A stretch of 64,000 bases of DNA, taken from contig OZ021721.1 of assembly GCA_963978545.1 (NCBI GenBank), positions 35,017,348-35,081,347 of the forward strand, read 5' to 3'. The translations under genes and the position numbers were made by a program. This DNA is from Linyphia triangularis (taxonomy: Eukaryota > Arthropoda > Arachnida > Araneae > Linyphiidae). This document shows positions 12,042 to 26,412 of the stretch, piece by piece. Position 1 is the stretch's first letter, and the number at the start of each line of letters is the position of its first letter. The notes under the pieces were generated by a model. It saw nothing but the letters and a program-made list of their open reading frames with translations, had not been told where the DNA came from and did no database searches.

Positions 12042-12512
12042 CTAAAAGTCTAGTCCGAGAATGCACGGATCTACAATTTCGGCAACATAAACGGTGTGCT
12101 TGAAGGTGTTAAATCCAAAGGCAATGTCCACTTCCAATTTCCCGTGCACGGAGATACTGCCACCAGACACAGTTTGTAGCGAAACAGAGGGCGCTGTGTA
12201 GAGAAGTCGGCTGTTCAGACGACGAGCTACGTCCGTCCTTAAGATCGTTACGTTCGCTCCCGAATCGACGATTAAACGACATGGAGTTCCGCTGATCTTC
12301 CCCTTCACAAATAAACCCTGGTTTCCTCCTTGACGGGATGAGACGTGGAAACGGCTGGTCGGGGCTTCACCTGTTCTACATTGCAGCTTCTGCACTGCGA
12401 GATGGCATCTTCTAAAATTCATTTGTTGAGATTCCGTGGTAGTGTTATCCCTTCTCTTTTTCAATTCAAGGCAGTTACGGCGTAAATGCCCTTCCCATTT
12501 GCAGTGCCAGCA
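12042..12512 (-). pseudogene. Gypsy zinc knuckle and aspartic protease
   Basis: In one minus-strand frame, 12471-12512 encodes CWHCKWEGHLRRNC, a perfect C-x2-C-x4-H-x4-C knuckle for RNA binding by the gag nucleocapsid. It is followed by a retroviral-type protease with the catalytic motif VDSGANVTI and a terminal ILGLDF. A TAG at 12042-12044 ends the frame directly after LDF. Beyond it the reading continues in frame as linker (KKNGITLNFQKG), showing that the stop is a mutation. The protease would dimerise to cut the polyprotein. Confidence 0.9.
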
Positions 12513-12617
12513 TATGACTCTTGTCTTTCAATCCCTGGCTCCGGGATAGCTTCTCATCATTCTATCAATTTTGCTTTCCAGTTCTCGAAGCTTGCTGGTG
12601 ACAAGGTCAGAAGAATC

Positions 12618-12968
12618 CTAGGCTGATGCACCACGCACATATCGTCGATCTTTTCCAGAAGCTAGCTGCGCGGCTTCCACTCTCATGGCGTACACGAGGG
12701 CAGACTTCAGGTTTTTGTATTGGGATAACCTTACCGCCTGCTGCACATCGGGATCTTGAATAGCGTCAATGAAATACTGCAGAGAAAGATCAGCTCGTAC
12801 ATCCGGGAGACAGTCTGGGAAAGCGAGGAGCGACAGTTTTTCTATATCTGACGCCAATTCTTGAAGAGTTTCATTGGCCTTCTGCTGTCTCACTTTCAAC
12901 TGCAGTCTGTTGTAATCCTTTAGATGCTGCTCCCCAAACCTTAACTCCAACGCACTTGCCAGCGCCAC
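12618..12968 (-). pseudogene. Gypsy gag, capsid part (retrotransposon gag domain)
   Basis: About 116 codons encode the second half of the capsid domain (ALELRFGEQHLKDYN, then LQELASDIEKL). It lies in a different frame from the gag N-terminus at 12971-13783; one G appears to be missing from the G run at about 12975-12979. The frame stops at a TAG (12618-12620), but the following codons remain gag-like up to a TGA (12538-12540) shortly before the zinc knuckle. The mature protein would package element RNA in cytoplasmic particles. Confidence 0.87.
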
Positions 12969-12970
12969 GA

Positions 12971-13783
12971 ATTCCCCCGCTTCTCTTCAGGTAGTGTCTG
13001 TAAAATGTCAGCAGCTTCACCTCGAAGAGATGTTGTGAGATGGAATGCTTTCGAAGTATCGTCCCAACCATTCGCAGAAGCAATCATTTCAAATTGCGTT
13101 TGATAAACGCGCCAAGACGACCTCCCATCAAAAGTGGCCACTTTGATGTTGGAACGTGGCGCAATAAAGGGAGTGAAAACATCCCAATTAGGCGTTGCAA
13201 TGGTCACAGCTTCGCGAGTTTCTATTTTCCGTAGTCTTTCTTCTACAGCATCCATGAACTTTCCCTGCTCATCTTTGATAGTGGAAACCTTTTCTTCCAT
13301 TTCATCTCTTACCGCATTGAGAACGTCTTCCTTCAAGGATTGCAGGACCGATGATGTTGTCTCCATAATAGTAGCTTCGACCATTGAGGCTAGCTCGGTT
13401 TTCATTTCTTCTCTGATATTGATTACGGCTGCGGATGTGGACTCGCACTTATCGGCCAAAGCTTTCATGTCTGATGAAGTCGCTTCTTGTAAAGCTTTAA
13501 TGTCTGATGAAGTAGCTTCTTGTAAAGCTTTAATGTCTGATGATGTCGCTTCTTGACTGGCGGCAATTGCGGCGGCGAGTTCGGCATTTGTCGTTTCTTG
13601 ACGGGCTTGACCAGCGGCAATTGTAGCGGCGGTTAATTCTTGTCCGGCTTTTATTTCAGCAGCGGTAGCTTGTTGACTGGCTTTCATTTCGGCGGCGGTG
13701 GTTTCCTGTTGGGCCTTCATTCCAACAATCATTTCCATCAACTGCTTCATTTGGTCTTCCATCATTCCTCTAGTTGTCGGCAT
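12971..13783 (-). pseudogene. Gypsy gag N-terminus with coiled coil
   Basis: Starts at an ATG (13781-13783) shortly inside the 5' LTR. The first 200 residues are rich in A, E, T, K and Q, with heptad spacing typical of a coiled coil. They include an 11-residue tandem repeat (LQEATSSDIKA, about three copies, 33 bp each in the DNA near 13470-13555). The capsid domain begins near residue 205 (TPFIAPRSNIKVATFDG). The frame is lost at the G-run frameshift near 12975, after which about ten out-of-frame residues precede a stop. The coiled coil should help particle assembly. Confidence 0.88.
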
Positions 13784-13818
13784 TAAAAATTACGAGACCC
13801 CGCCACTTCTGACACCAC

Positions 13819-16548
<2,730 letters not shown>

Positions 16549-17067
16549 TCATACACTAGTTTTTAGAGGCAGTGAATATGTGTTTTCCTTAGCTTCAGCG
16601 ACTTTTTTCTTTTTCCCTATGGATGCGCAGGATTTGAAACAAGAAATAACATCACACTGCACACATTTTACTTGGTTGGTTGTATTCAGATTATCTGGCG
16701 CCGTCAGCAACACGAGGGCTATAATGCGCCGAAACATTTCGTCATTTAACAAACCAACATACATTTACAAACACCCATGCCAAACACGGGACTCGCCACA
16801 TTTTACTTGGAAAGTTGAAGTCAGTCCATTCATAGACTTCTCAATGAATTTCAATTTGCCATTACAAGAAGAACAGCAAACAAATTGTTCTAAATGTTCA
16901 AATAACAATGAAATGTCAATAACTCTATAGCCTTTAAAGTCATTTGAAACTGAATCTTGAAGTGTTTCCAATCCAGATTGAGAAGTACTCAATTTTTTTT
17001 TGCAGATGAACTGATCTACTGGTGCATGTGGGCCAAACCATTCTCTTTCCTCGTCAACGCCAAACAC
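16549..17067 (-). pseudogene. Mutator-like transposase N-terminal fragment, split by a SINE
   Basis: The minus-strand frame reads through GYRVIDISLLFEHLEQF, then a Cys cluster (CCSSC), GL...FQVKC. The SINE insertion at 16676-16796 cuts the frame exactly after this point. Past the SINE the frame resumes with VQCDVISCFKSC. Together they give a C-x2-C ... C-x2-C zinc-binding-like region that I recall from arthropod Mutator-like transposase domain proteins (the 'Mutator' domain). The frame ends after about 50 more codons. The DDE catalytic region and a start codon are not present, so this is a fragment. The family call is from recognition, not a search. Confidence 0.6.
16676..16796 (-). mobile_element. 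SINE-1 copy, 5'-truncated
   Basis: It carries the 3' body of SINE-1 (ctggcgccgtcagcaacacg in forward view) but lost the tRNA head. An exact 14-bp duplication, cacattttacttgg, flanks it (16662-16675 and 16797-16810). It lies within the Mutator-like frame. Confidence 0.93.
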
Positions 17068-17538
17068 ATTCTCTTTTCACCAAAAAACGCTGAATTTTAT
17101 CTGGTGCAAATTGATATAGTTACAAATATGGCAAATTGCGTGATTTTTGGTTCTCTCTTCATTTCAGTGTTTATCGTTTGTCGAAAGCTAAAGTCAGCTG
17201 AAGAACGATTGGTTTTATTTTGGTTACATCATAAATTTAAGTTACGTATGTTTAATTTTTAGTTGGAATGCAGAAATCATGTTTGAAAGCCTATATTTTT
17301 AACAAGGACTGTTTTTTTTTTTTAAATATGACATTACTTGCGTTGAACTGCTCACGTATACAATTAAAATAATCTTTTGTTACTTAAGAAATTTTACTCG
17401 GGATAAAATCCATAAAATTTTAACACATTCGCTGCCGATAACGTATCAATGTCTTGCCAGTCAATTTGGAATCACTGGTGTTTTTCACTGTTTTAAGTTT
17501 GCTTAAACATCGGAGTTCGCCATTGTTTACGTTTTGCG

Positions 17539-17717
17539 GATTGGTTGTATTCAGATTATCTGGCGCCGTCAGCAACACGAGGGCTATAATGCGCCGAAAC
17601 ATTCGTCATTAGAAAAGCCAGCATATACTTACAAACACCCATGCCTAACACGGGACTCGAACCCGCAACCTCGTGGTCTAGAAGCTAGCACGCTAACCAC
17701 TATACCGTTTGGTCGGC
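17539..17717 (-). mobile_element. SINE-1 copy, near full length
   Basis: It includes a tRNA-like head with A box (tagtggttagcg on the minus strand) and B box (ggttcgagtcc). An exact 12-bp duplication, ttacgttttgcg, flanks it (17527-17538 and 17718-17729). Confidence 0.95.
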
Positions 17718-17729
17718 TTACGTTTTGCG

Positions 17730-19028
17730 AAAAAGTTCGAAAATCACCAAGTGCCACCATATAACGCAATTTAACCTCGAAATCAAAGCGATGCGTACTT
17801 TACTTTTCATCACGATTAAAAAATCCCATTAACAAATAAATCGTTGCTTTCTCAAATACAGAACCAACGAATTCATTTGGAAAAGGGAAAAACTAAAATT
17901 GTTGTGGTTCAATTAATGTAATAACCGATGATTTTTAATCCCGCTCAAAAATTTAAAATGGAAAGGAACACACATCTAAACCAGGGTTGCCAGAGGAAAA
18001 ATCTAAAATAATGTCAATTTGCTGTCAAAATAAGGCCAAAAAAGGGCAAACTGTGACGTCATCGATAAATTGATGCCAAATGAGAAAAAATGCATGATTT
18101 TAGTGTTCTGTATGATAAAGTTTTAAAAAATAGTACTCTAGATTCACTAGGATGTTTCTTTGGTCGTCCTTAACAACAAACATTTTAAAATTTGAATTTT
18201 TTTAATTAAAAATTTATTAATTTTAAAAATTGTTCAAGAAAATTTGTTGTCTAAAATATTTGTGTTTGGTATCACATAAATGCTAAAAAAAAAAAAATTC
18301 TTTTTAAAAATACACCACCCTTTGGACACATAATTCGTTGAACATAGAAAACTATGAATACTTTCCATACAAGGTACAATGGAACAATAACTTACCCACT
18401 GAATTTGTATGTGCGCAATTTGAATTCCTTGTTAATAATATGAAATATATGAATGCATAGGTTAAAGGGAAACAGGTGGGGAGAGGGAGGGCCAAAATTT
18501 TTGCAATATCTCTATCATTATTAAAGATGAGCATAAAAATTAAGAATTTTTCTAGATACCTTTTAGTCACAAAATGTAGATGTTTATTAGATTATTTAGT
18601 TATCAAACAGTTTAAAGAAAAATATTGGAAAATATTTGAAATATTTAAACGTTAACTTAAAAAATTGCTTGAAATTTTATATTTTTTAATTTTTTTTTCG
18701 TTTCATACTTTTTCTCAGTTGAAGTACAAACAATACCCTTTTGTCTCTATTTAGGTAGAAGAGACATCTGATGAGTGCGTAAATGACATCAAATCCAAAT
18801 AAAACATTAAATTGTTACATGAATTTGATTTTTATACGAATGCATATTTAGAAAACGTGATTGTGGAGCTTTACGAAATTACCGTTTTACTACGCAAATG
18901 GATTCCTAAATATTATTTTTTTTTAAAATTATTTTATTATTAGAATAAAAATTATATATTTTAGTAGAAGTTGTTGAACAATAAACATCGAAACTGGACA
19001 TTTAATTGAATTTTCACTATTTTACAAG

Positions 19029-19032
<4 letters not shown>
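17730..19032. other. AT-rich stretch, no recognised gene
   Basis: Only a ccagggttgccagagg segment near 17983, of transposon-end style, and homopolymers are visible. Confidence 0.45.

Positions 19033-19076
<44 letters not shown>
19033..19076. repeat. Short (TA)n microsatellite
   Basis: About 44 bp of TA. Confidence 0.95.
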
Positions 19077-19080
<4 letters not shown>

Positions 19081-19414
19081 CGTATTACGATTGACCGAAG
19101 TTTACTTTTTAAAACTAAATTTTCTCTCTGAATTATTTGTTCATAAAGATGTATGATGAATCCATTCTTAAAATTTATTTAGAAAAACCTAAATTTCACT
19201 AATCTAACCGAATTAAACTTTTACTACTCTACAGCCATCACAATACTCATCCACTTTAGGACGGACCACCATGTTTGGATTTAGATGAGTGGCAGATGGC
19301 ATTTTCAATGCTTAGAGCATTTTGAGATTCGTTGGCAAGACAGAAAGACTAATTTAACCATCCCTTTTGGGACAAGATTCTTGGATACCCAGTCCCTCTA
19401 TCACTTATCTTAAT

Positions 19415-19915
19415 TGATTGCCGACACCCAACTTGGGCTGAATTGTGATCAGGATTTTTAAATACTATTGACGATTTTAATTATTTAATTTTTTTTTCTA
19501 TTCAATGTGTTTTAAAACATCCATCACTTGGCACTTTTAAAGGAATAGATGAAATTTTAGAAATTTGCCGAGTGCAGTCTTTCTTTTCTAAAAACTTTGC
19601 GGGGTGAGATAATGAAGATATCTATGATTTGTGTTCGCAAGATACCTATTATATGTAGGTGGTGGAAAAGACACCGACTTCCTTATAATAGACTTCTAGT
19701 GTAAAAATGCTGATTCGTTAATGTCGGGTCGGTATTTTTAATATTTTTGTTCGACTTTTTTTTTCTTCATATTTTTTTATTCAATTCGATTTTGTTGTGG
19801 ATCTACTTTAAAAAAAAGACCTCAGTAAAATTTCGAAAATGTGCCGACTGTTCAACTTTCTAAAACTTTGGGGGGGGCGAGACGCCCCCTACGCCCCCCG
19901 TTCGCGTCGTCTCTG
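19415..19915 (-). mobile_element. DNA-transposon family B fragment (copy 1)
   Basis: The right end, gaacgggggg in reverse view plus ttcgcgtcgtctctg, matches the ends of copies at 45563 and 59131. It shares the interior block containing gatcaggatttttaaata and tattataagg-type sequence with the 45.6-46.1 kb copy in inverse orientation. It is truncated on the left near 19415. No ORF is present. Confidence 0.75.
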
Positions 19916-20130
19916 ATTGCAGACGACCAAAAGACATTCAGTTAGCATCTACAAAATCCAATGGACGACCAATAGATGTTTATTAGATATCCACAAAATC
20001 CTGGAAAATCCGGGGGGAAATCGGGAAAAATTAAAAAAATAAATGAAAACTTTACACTGGTACCATATACATTGGTTATGCAGATCATCGCAGACATCCA
20101 TGGTCAACTGCAGGAAGTAGAGGATTTCTT

Positions 20131-20205
20131 ACACCGGGATTCGAACCGCAGACCATGGCGTTTGCAACAAAACGTCCTACCACTAGACCATCAGGATTCG
20201 TTGTA
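20131..20205 (-). repeat. tRNA-like SINE head
   Basis: The minus strand has an A box (ggtctagtggtagg) and a B box (ggttcgaatccc) at tRNA spacing. The T-arm stem does not pair, so a working tRNA is unlikely. It is probably a SINE remnant. Confidence 0.55.
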
Positions 20206-22209
20206 AGAAGTGGTTATATTAACTATAGCATATAGTACCTTTTCAAATGTTAAAAATTAATTTGATGAAAAAGTATAATAAATTATTTATAAAATAACTG
20301 TAGAAAACTGAGCACTTTTTTTTTCTTTTTAATTCATTTCGTGAATTCGAAATAATTTACTGAATGAGTTAATTTCAATATAGATTTTTTTATACTTTTA
20401 CGGGTATGTATATAATTTATTTAAAGTGCATTTTAACTTGGAGAATAGGAAACGTGAATTTTACTAAGTGATTGATAAAAGTGGTACAATCTTATACGAC
20501 TCGTTTTTCGAAAAAAATGTACGCTTATTAGGTGATTAATAGACTGAGCATATCCCGTAAATTTTCAAATCCGGAGAAATTAAAACTTTAGTGACAAAAC
20601 AGGCTCTCTCAAAAATTTGTAATTTCAAGTATACATGAAAAGGAAACTTTTTTTTATGAAACATTTTTGGGGAGAGTGTTTGTTTTATTTGAATAGATTT
20701 TTGCGATAAAAAAAAAGACAGATTTTGTTAAATGTATTTTCATTTCAATGAAAAAAAACATAACCCGCAAAACAATTTGTTTAGATTTTAGAAGAGTTAT
20801 GATCTAGGCCAACAGATGGCCCTGCTGTAGTTTTGTGCTTGGCGCAAAATTGGCTATTTATAAAGATAGATAAATATTTATTTCTAGTCAGGGATCCCGA
20901 TAGTCAACAAGAAATGTTAAAAGAAAGGGGTCCCATCTCATTTTCCCCATGCAATGCACAATGCACTCTTTCGCCGAATACCCTGAGGTTAGAGCAGCTT
21001 ACAAATTGGCTCCAACCATGCTCGGCCTGGCCCACCGGGAAAGTGCGCCCTCCGAGAACAGTGGAAAAAATTTCAAATAAATATAGATTTTAAATTTAAA
21101 TAATTAAGTTTTTGATTTTAAAGTGAGTTTATCTGTATCTTGAAGATGGAATAAAACTAAAATGTAAACTTAGAATTTTAGTCAAGTTTCATGTATTACT
21201 ATCGGAACAGAATACAACAAATATTGATTAATCGATTTAGTTTTTCTTTTCCCGATGAAATGAAACTAAATGTGTACCTTAATTTCCAGCTATATATATA
21301 TATATATAAAACCGGGGAAATGCGTAATGTTACTTTACGCAAATGTAAATTAATACTTGATTTTATCAAATGATTACATAATTTTTCTCTCTCAAGCAAT
21401 ACTTGCTTTTCGGCGGGAAATGTAGCAAGAAATTGGAAATTACAGACAAAAATTGACAAAATGTATATTTTTCGGATTAAGTAGACGCTGGGATAAAAAA
21501 TAGTACATAGAAGACCATATTAACTCTATCTGTAGTAAAAACATTTTTTACCTTTGCACTTGAATGTAACATTAGTGATTTTGTTAACAATGTGTTTTAA
21601 AAAAATTTTAAGTCACAAGTTATTTTTAATTATAATTTTAGTTATCATAAATATTATAAACTATTCATAAAAGCAATTAAAGGAATTTTTTACGTTACTA
21701 TTGAAATTACTAAAAAATACATTGGCATACAATTGAAAACATTTAAGGACATTTAAATTTTTAACCGTAAACGTATTCCATATATTTTCTGATCAATTCA
21801 TGAGACAGTTAAGAAATTTTAATTTTCTCAGTTTCATAAGACAACGATAAAAAAATCCCCCTCAATCAATTTCAGTTATTATCAAAAATAATAAGATTCA
21901 TATTTAATCTTGTAGTTATTTCATTTCGGGGAGGTTAAAGTCACTGAAAATAACAACTGCTCATTTCGCTTTGTGAATTTTTTTTTTCTAATTCATTAAT
22001 TTCTTCATCAGTATCAAAATCAGAAATAAACTTTTGCTATATTTTTCTTTTTTGAGTTATTAATTAAAGTCTGTGGTACACACTATTTTTTGACATCATC
22101 AACTGTTCATAAAGCTCTTTCATTTCGTAACGATAAATGTATTCTACGTAAAAAGTTAAATGATCATTAAAAATCTGCAAAAATTGTAAATAATAAATAT
22201 ATCGTGTTT
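20206..22209. other. AT-rich stretch, few signals
   Basis: It contains a short GC-richer patch near 20940-21070 (gcccaccgggaaagtgcgcc), which looks like a transposon end also seen in style near 23160, and a short TA run at 21291-21306. No gene is recognised. Confidence 0.4.
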
Positions 22210-22212
22210 TAA

Positions 22213-22471
22213 CCCTTAGTTTATTTTCGCGGTTGACAAATGTCCCCTACAATCAATCTATTGATAAATTGATTGTAGGGCAGCCCATGATCAAATGATT
22301 CGTACAGTTTTTTTCAAGTTATTTCAAAAATATTTTTTAATTTTTACTTTATTCTGTTCAATAATGTTGTGTTTTTAATTAAAATACCCACTTACTTTGA
22401 TATTTGGTCACGAATTTAATGGTATGCACGAAAATTTGAATTTGGGGGACATTTGTCACCCACGCGACTAA
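22213..22471. mobile_element. Candidate MITE with gacaaatgtcccc ends
   Basis: cgcggttgacaaatgtcccc near the left and ggggacatttgtcacccacgcg near the right are inverted relatives about 200 bp apart. A smaller hairpin (ctacaatcaat...attgattgtag) lies just inside the left end. No clear target duplication is seen. Confidence 0.45.
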
Positions 22472-22869
22472 CTGCAAGACAAAAGGTCGCGCGTCTAACC
22501 AGGAGTCTAATTTAATCGATAGCGAAGTTATCATAAAAAGGTTGTGTGAAAACAGCTATGAAATGAGGCGGCATCATGCTTTTTAAAATAGCCTAGTAAT
22601 AGGGAACATTTAATCGTTTTTTGTATCTTTATTAGTCATCACTATGTGCAATTTGTGTTTGGTATTGTAACTTGAAATTTTATACATAAAAATAACTGCT
22701 TTCACTCTATTCTGTTCATTTCTATACGTCTGGGGATGTGCCACATTGTGGTATCACAGGTAGTCCTAATTAAGCGTGATGCCGCAGTGGCTCGTGCAAA
22801 ATGAGTAAGTTTATTCATTGGTGTGAGACAGGGCCGTAGACAGGGGGGGGTTCTCGGGACACCTCCCCG

Positions 22870-23110
22870 AAATTGTGTGAAATCTTATTTTACCGCTTCC
22901 CCTTCTTTTTTCTTCTTTTTGTGTAACTTGTTACGTATATTTAATCAAATCTTCGACCCCCCCCCCCCTCTCCGGAATTGTGTGAAGTCTTATTTTATCA
23001 CTTCCCCCTCTTTCTCCAATCCCTCCCCCCCCCCCCCTTTTTTTTCTCCTTTTTTTTTGTAACTTGTTATGTGTATTTTATCAAATCTTCGACCATAACC
23101 CTCCCCCCCC
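22870..23110. repeat. Tandem duplication of about 125 bp with C-rich tracts
   Basis: The order gaattgtgtgaa(a/g)tcttatttta, a pyrimidine tract, gtaacttgttatgt and atcaaatcttcgacc occurs twice. It is preceded by cagggccgtagacagggg (near 22830), which looks like a transposon end. Confidence 0.7.
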
Positions 23111-23689
23111 CTAAAAAAAAAAAAGAAAATCTGGCTACGAGCTTGGTGTGAAACGGGGTAAGGCGCCCTCTCGAATGTTGGTCCACCGCTCTCAAAGGTG
23201 AACCATGCCGCCCCTGGCTCCAACCAAAAAGCCTGCACTCTTCCAGCTTCCACACAAAATTTTCTGTTTATTTTCTGTTTAGCATTTTTTTTTTTTTTTT
23301 TTTCATGTTGTATTGTGAACTGTGAACATCGTAGTCTATTTTTACTTGACATAAAATCTTCGTTTCAATATTGAACTATTAGATACTATGGCAAGCAAGA
23401 GTACATAAAAATAGTATTTGTCCTTCAGAAATAGTTAACTGATAAAAAAAAGTTTTTATTATAAATCTTTCTTATGCATTGCTAATTTTTATGTGCAATT
23501 GCAACATATTGAGCTCAATCAAGTTTTCATAGTGATTTACCACTACGAAGAAAACATCCATTTCGAACTATTTACTAGCTTCAAAACTTGATTGCATACA
23601 CATGAGATCTATCTGATCTCATGAGTCTATCTGCCAAGTTTGAGCATGCCCCCCCCCCCCTCTTCAAAATGAAAAAAAGCACCCCTGTA

Positions 23690-24300
23690 CATCGGTAAGA
23701 AATGCGATTTTTGTTTACCACTTCGAAAATCGCTAGCGATCTACCAGAAAATCACATCTTTGAAATCAGTCTACCTCAATTCTATCTCTGTCTCTAACCA
23801 TCGTGTTGTGTTTTGAAAAGAAATTAAATATTTTATGGAAATTTCGTAAATTTGGGAGGGACGCCAAAAAAACAGTTCTGTGTGATTTTTTTTAACTCGG
23901 TCATTTTTTAAATTGAAAATAAACATTTTCAGGATCAAATCAATAAATGTGTCTCCCAAACGTACTTCGCCCTTTCCCAAAATGAAAACTGCGCCCCCCT
24001 CTCCGAAACGGAGCCTCCCGCCTGACATCGGTAAGAAATGCTATTTTTTTAACCACCTCGAAAATCACTGGTGATCAGGTGATACCAGAAAGATACATTT
24101 TTGAAATCTGCCTACCTCAATTTTATCTCTGTCTTTACCATCGTGTTGTGTCTTGAAAAGAAAAAATAAATGTGCTTATTTCTAGGAAAGTTTCGCAAAT
24201 TTGGGAAGGGCACCAGGATTAAATCAATAAATGTGTCTCCCTAACATGCTCCATCCCTTGGCTTCCCAAAATGAAAAATGCGCCCCCCCCCCCCTTCCCC
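23690..24300. repeat. Tandem duplication of about 335 bp
   Basis: The series catcggtaagaaatg, ctacctcaatt, accatcgtgttgtgt, atcaataaatgtgtctcc and a C tract is present twice, starting near 23692 and 24026. The second copy has an internal deletion. Confidence 0.75.
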
Positions 24301-25349
24301 ATCTCCAAACCGAAAAAAAAGAGCCAATTCTATTGTTTTATAATTTCGGCTGAAAGAGGAAAGCTATACAGTTTGTGGTTTCCCTCTCATAATTCCTATG
24401 CTAACTTCGTCCTCAGATCAACACCTCATCTGAAGAATTAGACAGAACAGAAATTATAAATTTCTTCGAGATCGGGGCATAATTTACAATTTAAGAAATT
24501 ATTAAAAAAAAAAATTTAACTCTTCTAGTAGCACCGTTATTTGTAAATGCCGATGCAGCTTAAGAGAGGAGGCAGCTTCTCACCCCCTCAAAATTTTCAA
24601 AAGTGAGGCACGAAAGGGAAATTTCGGTAATTAATCACTCAAAATTACTTTTTTTTTAATCAAAAAATAGAATTTAATTTGCTGTTTATTATGGAGTTAT
24701 TTAGATGCTTGATGATAATCGAAGCATTTTAGTGACACTTTATATGTTGAGAGGTTCCCATATACACGATTTCTCATCAGGGACTTATATTAACATATTT
24801 AGGGGTACAAACACTCAAAAACTCAGTTGTAGCGAATCATTTATAACTAGTTGTCAAATGATATAAAAGTGTTTAGGCAATTGACGGGGCCTTAAAATTT
24901 CAAAATTGTGCCTATAATCTTCAATATTGGAGTAAATTTTGTAAGGCCCCTGCATCTAAACATTTTTAGCCTGAAAATTTTGAATTTGTGAAAAAATTCA
25001 ATTTTTTTTTTTTTTTTTAACTTAGATTTTCTAAGTATTATCTTATCTTAAAAGCATCATTTTCCCAAACCAACCCACAAAAGGAACTTGTAGGGCTAGG
25101 ATTCCAAAGGGGCATAAAATCCCAATTAGGAATATGCGTACGGGTGGGGGTTAAAAAGTTACATGGTGGGAATGCTTTGTATGGTCAGAAGCCCCCCTCA
25201 AACTAAACTGTCCCTTGCATGCCCGAGGTAATAAGAGGTTATGACTTTCTTTAGAAACCCATTGTCTGTTTATTCCATCAACTCACCATATCAGATTTTT
25301 TGTTCTATAGACGCTAGAATCAGAACATCCTTTTCATTGAGTACTCTTC

Positions 25350-25481
25350 TCAGTGGGGTGTAGGGTCATTTCTTTTAGAAGTGCTATTAAGGTCGTAAAT
25401 TTTATTACAGAAGAGTGGGAAATCAGATGCAGAGAGGAGACTGGAAGATCCAATGGTCAGTTCTTTCGATCTGGCTGCCAT
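25350..25481 (-). CDS. Small ORF with good start context, unrecognised
   Basis: Forty-three codons start at an ATG in favourable context (gtgaacATGGCAGCC, 25479-25481) and begin MAARSKELTIGSSSLL. Composition is hydrophilic and serine-rich. It lies in a slightly GC-richer stretch between repeats. No domain is recognisable; it could be a first exon or chance. Confidence 0.15.
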   Translation of the reverse strand: MAARSKELTIGSSSLLSASDFPLFCNKIYDLNSTSKRNDPTPH

Positions 25482-25776
25482 GTTCACAACGATAGCTTTG
25501 TGTTGTTGTAGTAGATAAACAACGCGAATTAAACCCATTTGACTTTTCTTTTATTATTATTTTTAATATTAAAACAAATTCCAGGTTTTCACACTGATTG
25601 CTAAATTCAAAGATATTAAAATCACACTGATTGCGATTTTAATATCTTTGAATTCATAAATGCACTTAATTCTGGGTCAGCTTAATTGAAGAGCTTAGAA
25701 TTTAGAAGAAAATATATCTCCGTTGAAACTTAATGTTGTCTGTCTCTACATTCTTAAAACAAAAAATGGAGGCATA

Positions 25777-26412
25777 GACTGAGAGGCGACTTCAATTTTT
25801 GGACCCCATCGAACATCATTCTGAATTTTTTATAGAAATTGAAGAAAAATGAATAGATTACGAATCCACTGGTCTGCCGTGGCAAAAATGGCCGAAACTG
25901 GTCAAAAATCGAAATTTAATAAGTTGAACTAAATCCAATTGCCAAATGCGCCATAACTTAACAAATAGTTAGCATTTTTTTTTTTTTGGTAACCCTCACA
26001 CTTTAATTTTTAGTTAAGAAGGTTGCAAACGATTTGGATGTGTGGCTGTGGCTTACTTGCATCTTTCCCAAATGAGCCAAATTGGCAATAAACATTACGT
26101 CACTGATGACGCAACTGTTGTCTCCAATTTGGCATACTTTTAAAAGATACAAGTTTTCCGAGCCAGATATCAGAAATCGTTTGCGCTTTTTCTCATTGAA
26201 AATCAAAATGCAGTGGGTTGCCAGACGAAAAAGTTTCTCTTTTTGGCAATCGGATTTTATTTCAACTCATTCTAAGGCGATTTTTGATCAGTTTCGGCCA
26301 TTTTTGCCACGCCAGACCAGTGGATTCGTAATCTACTCACTTTTCTCCGATTTCTATAAAAAATTCAGAGAGATGTTCGATGGGGTCAAAAAATTGCAGT
26401 CGCCTCTCGGAC
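25777..26412. mobile_element. Foldback MITE with arms of about 135 bp
   Basis: 25777-25912 and 26268-26412 are inverted repeats, sharing gagaggcgact, ggaccccatcgaacat, gattacgaatccactgg and caaaaatggccgaaac. TA dinucleotides flank both ends (25775-25776 and 26413-26414), as expected for a Tc1/mariner-type element. The loop of about 355 bp has no transposase. The plus-strand frames here are shadows of the repeat. Confidence 0.85.

Larger units (their letters stand above)
10971..13818 (-). mobile_element. Internal region of a decayed Ty3/Gypsy retrotransposon
   Basis: The minus-strand order is a candidate primer-binding site (tggtgtcagaagtgg) just inside the 5' LTR, then gag with a coiled coil, a CCHC zinc knuckle, an aspartic protease, a linker, an integrase C-terminus and a polypurine tract. 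Reverse transcriptase, RNase H and the integrase core are absent, so the internal region is only 2.85 kb. Four in-frame stops and one frameshift are visible. The element cannot mobilise itself. Confidence 0.93.
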
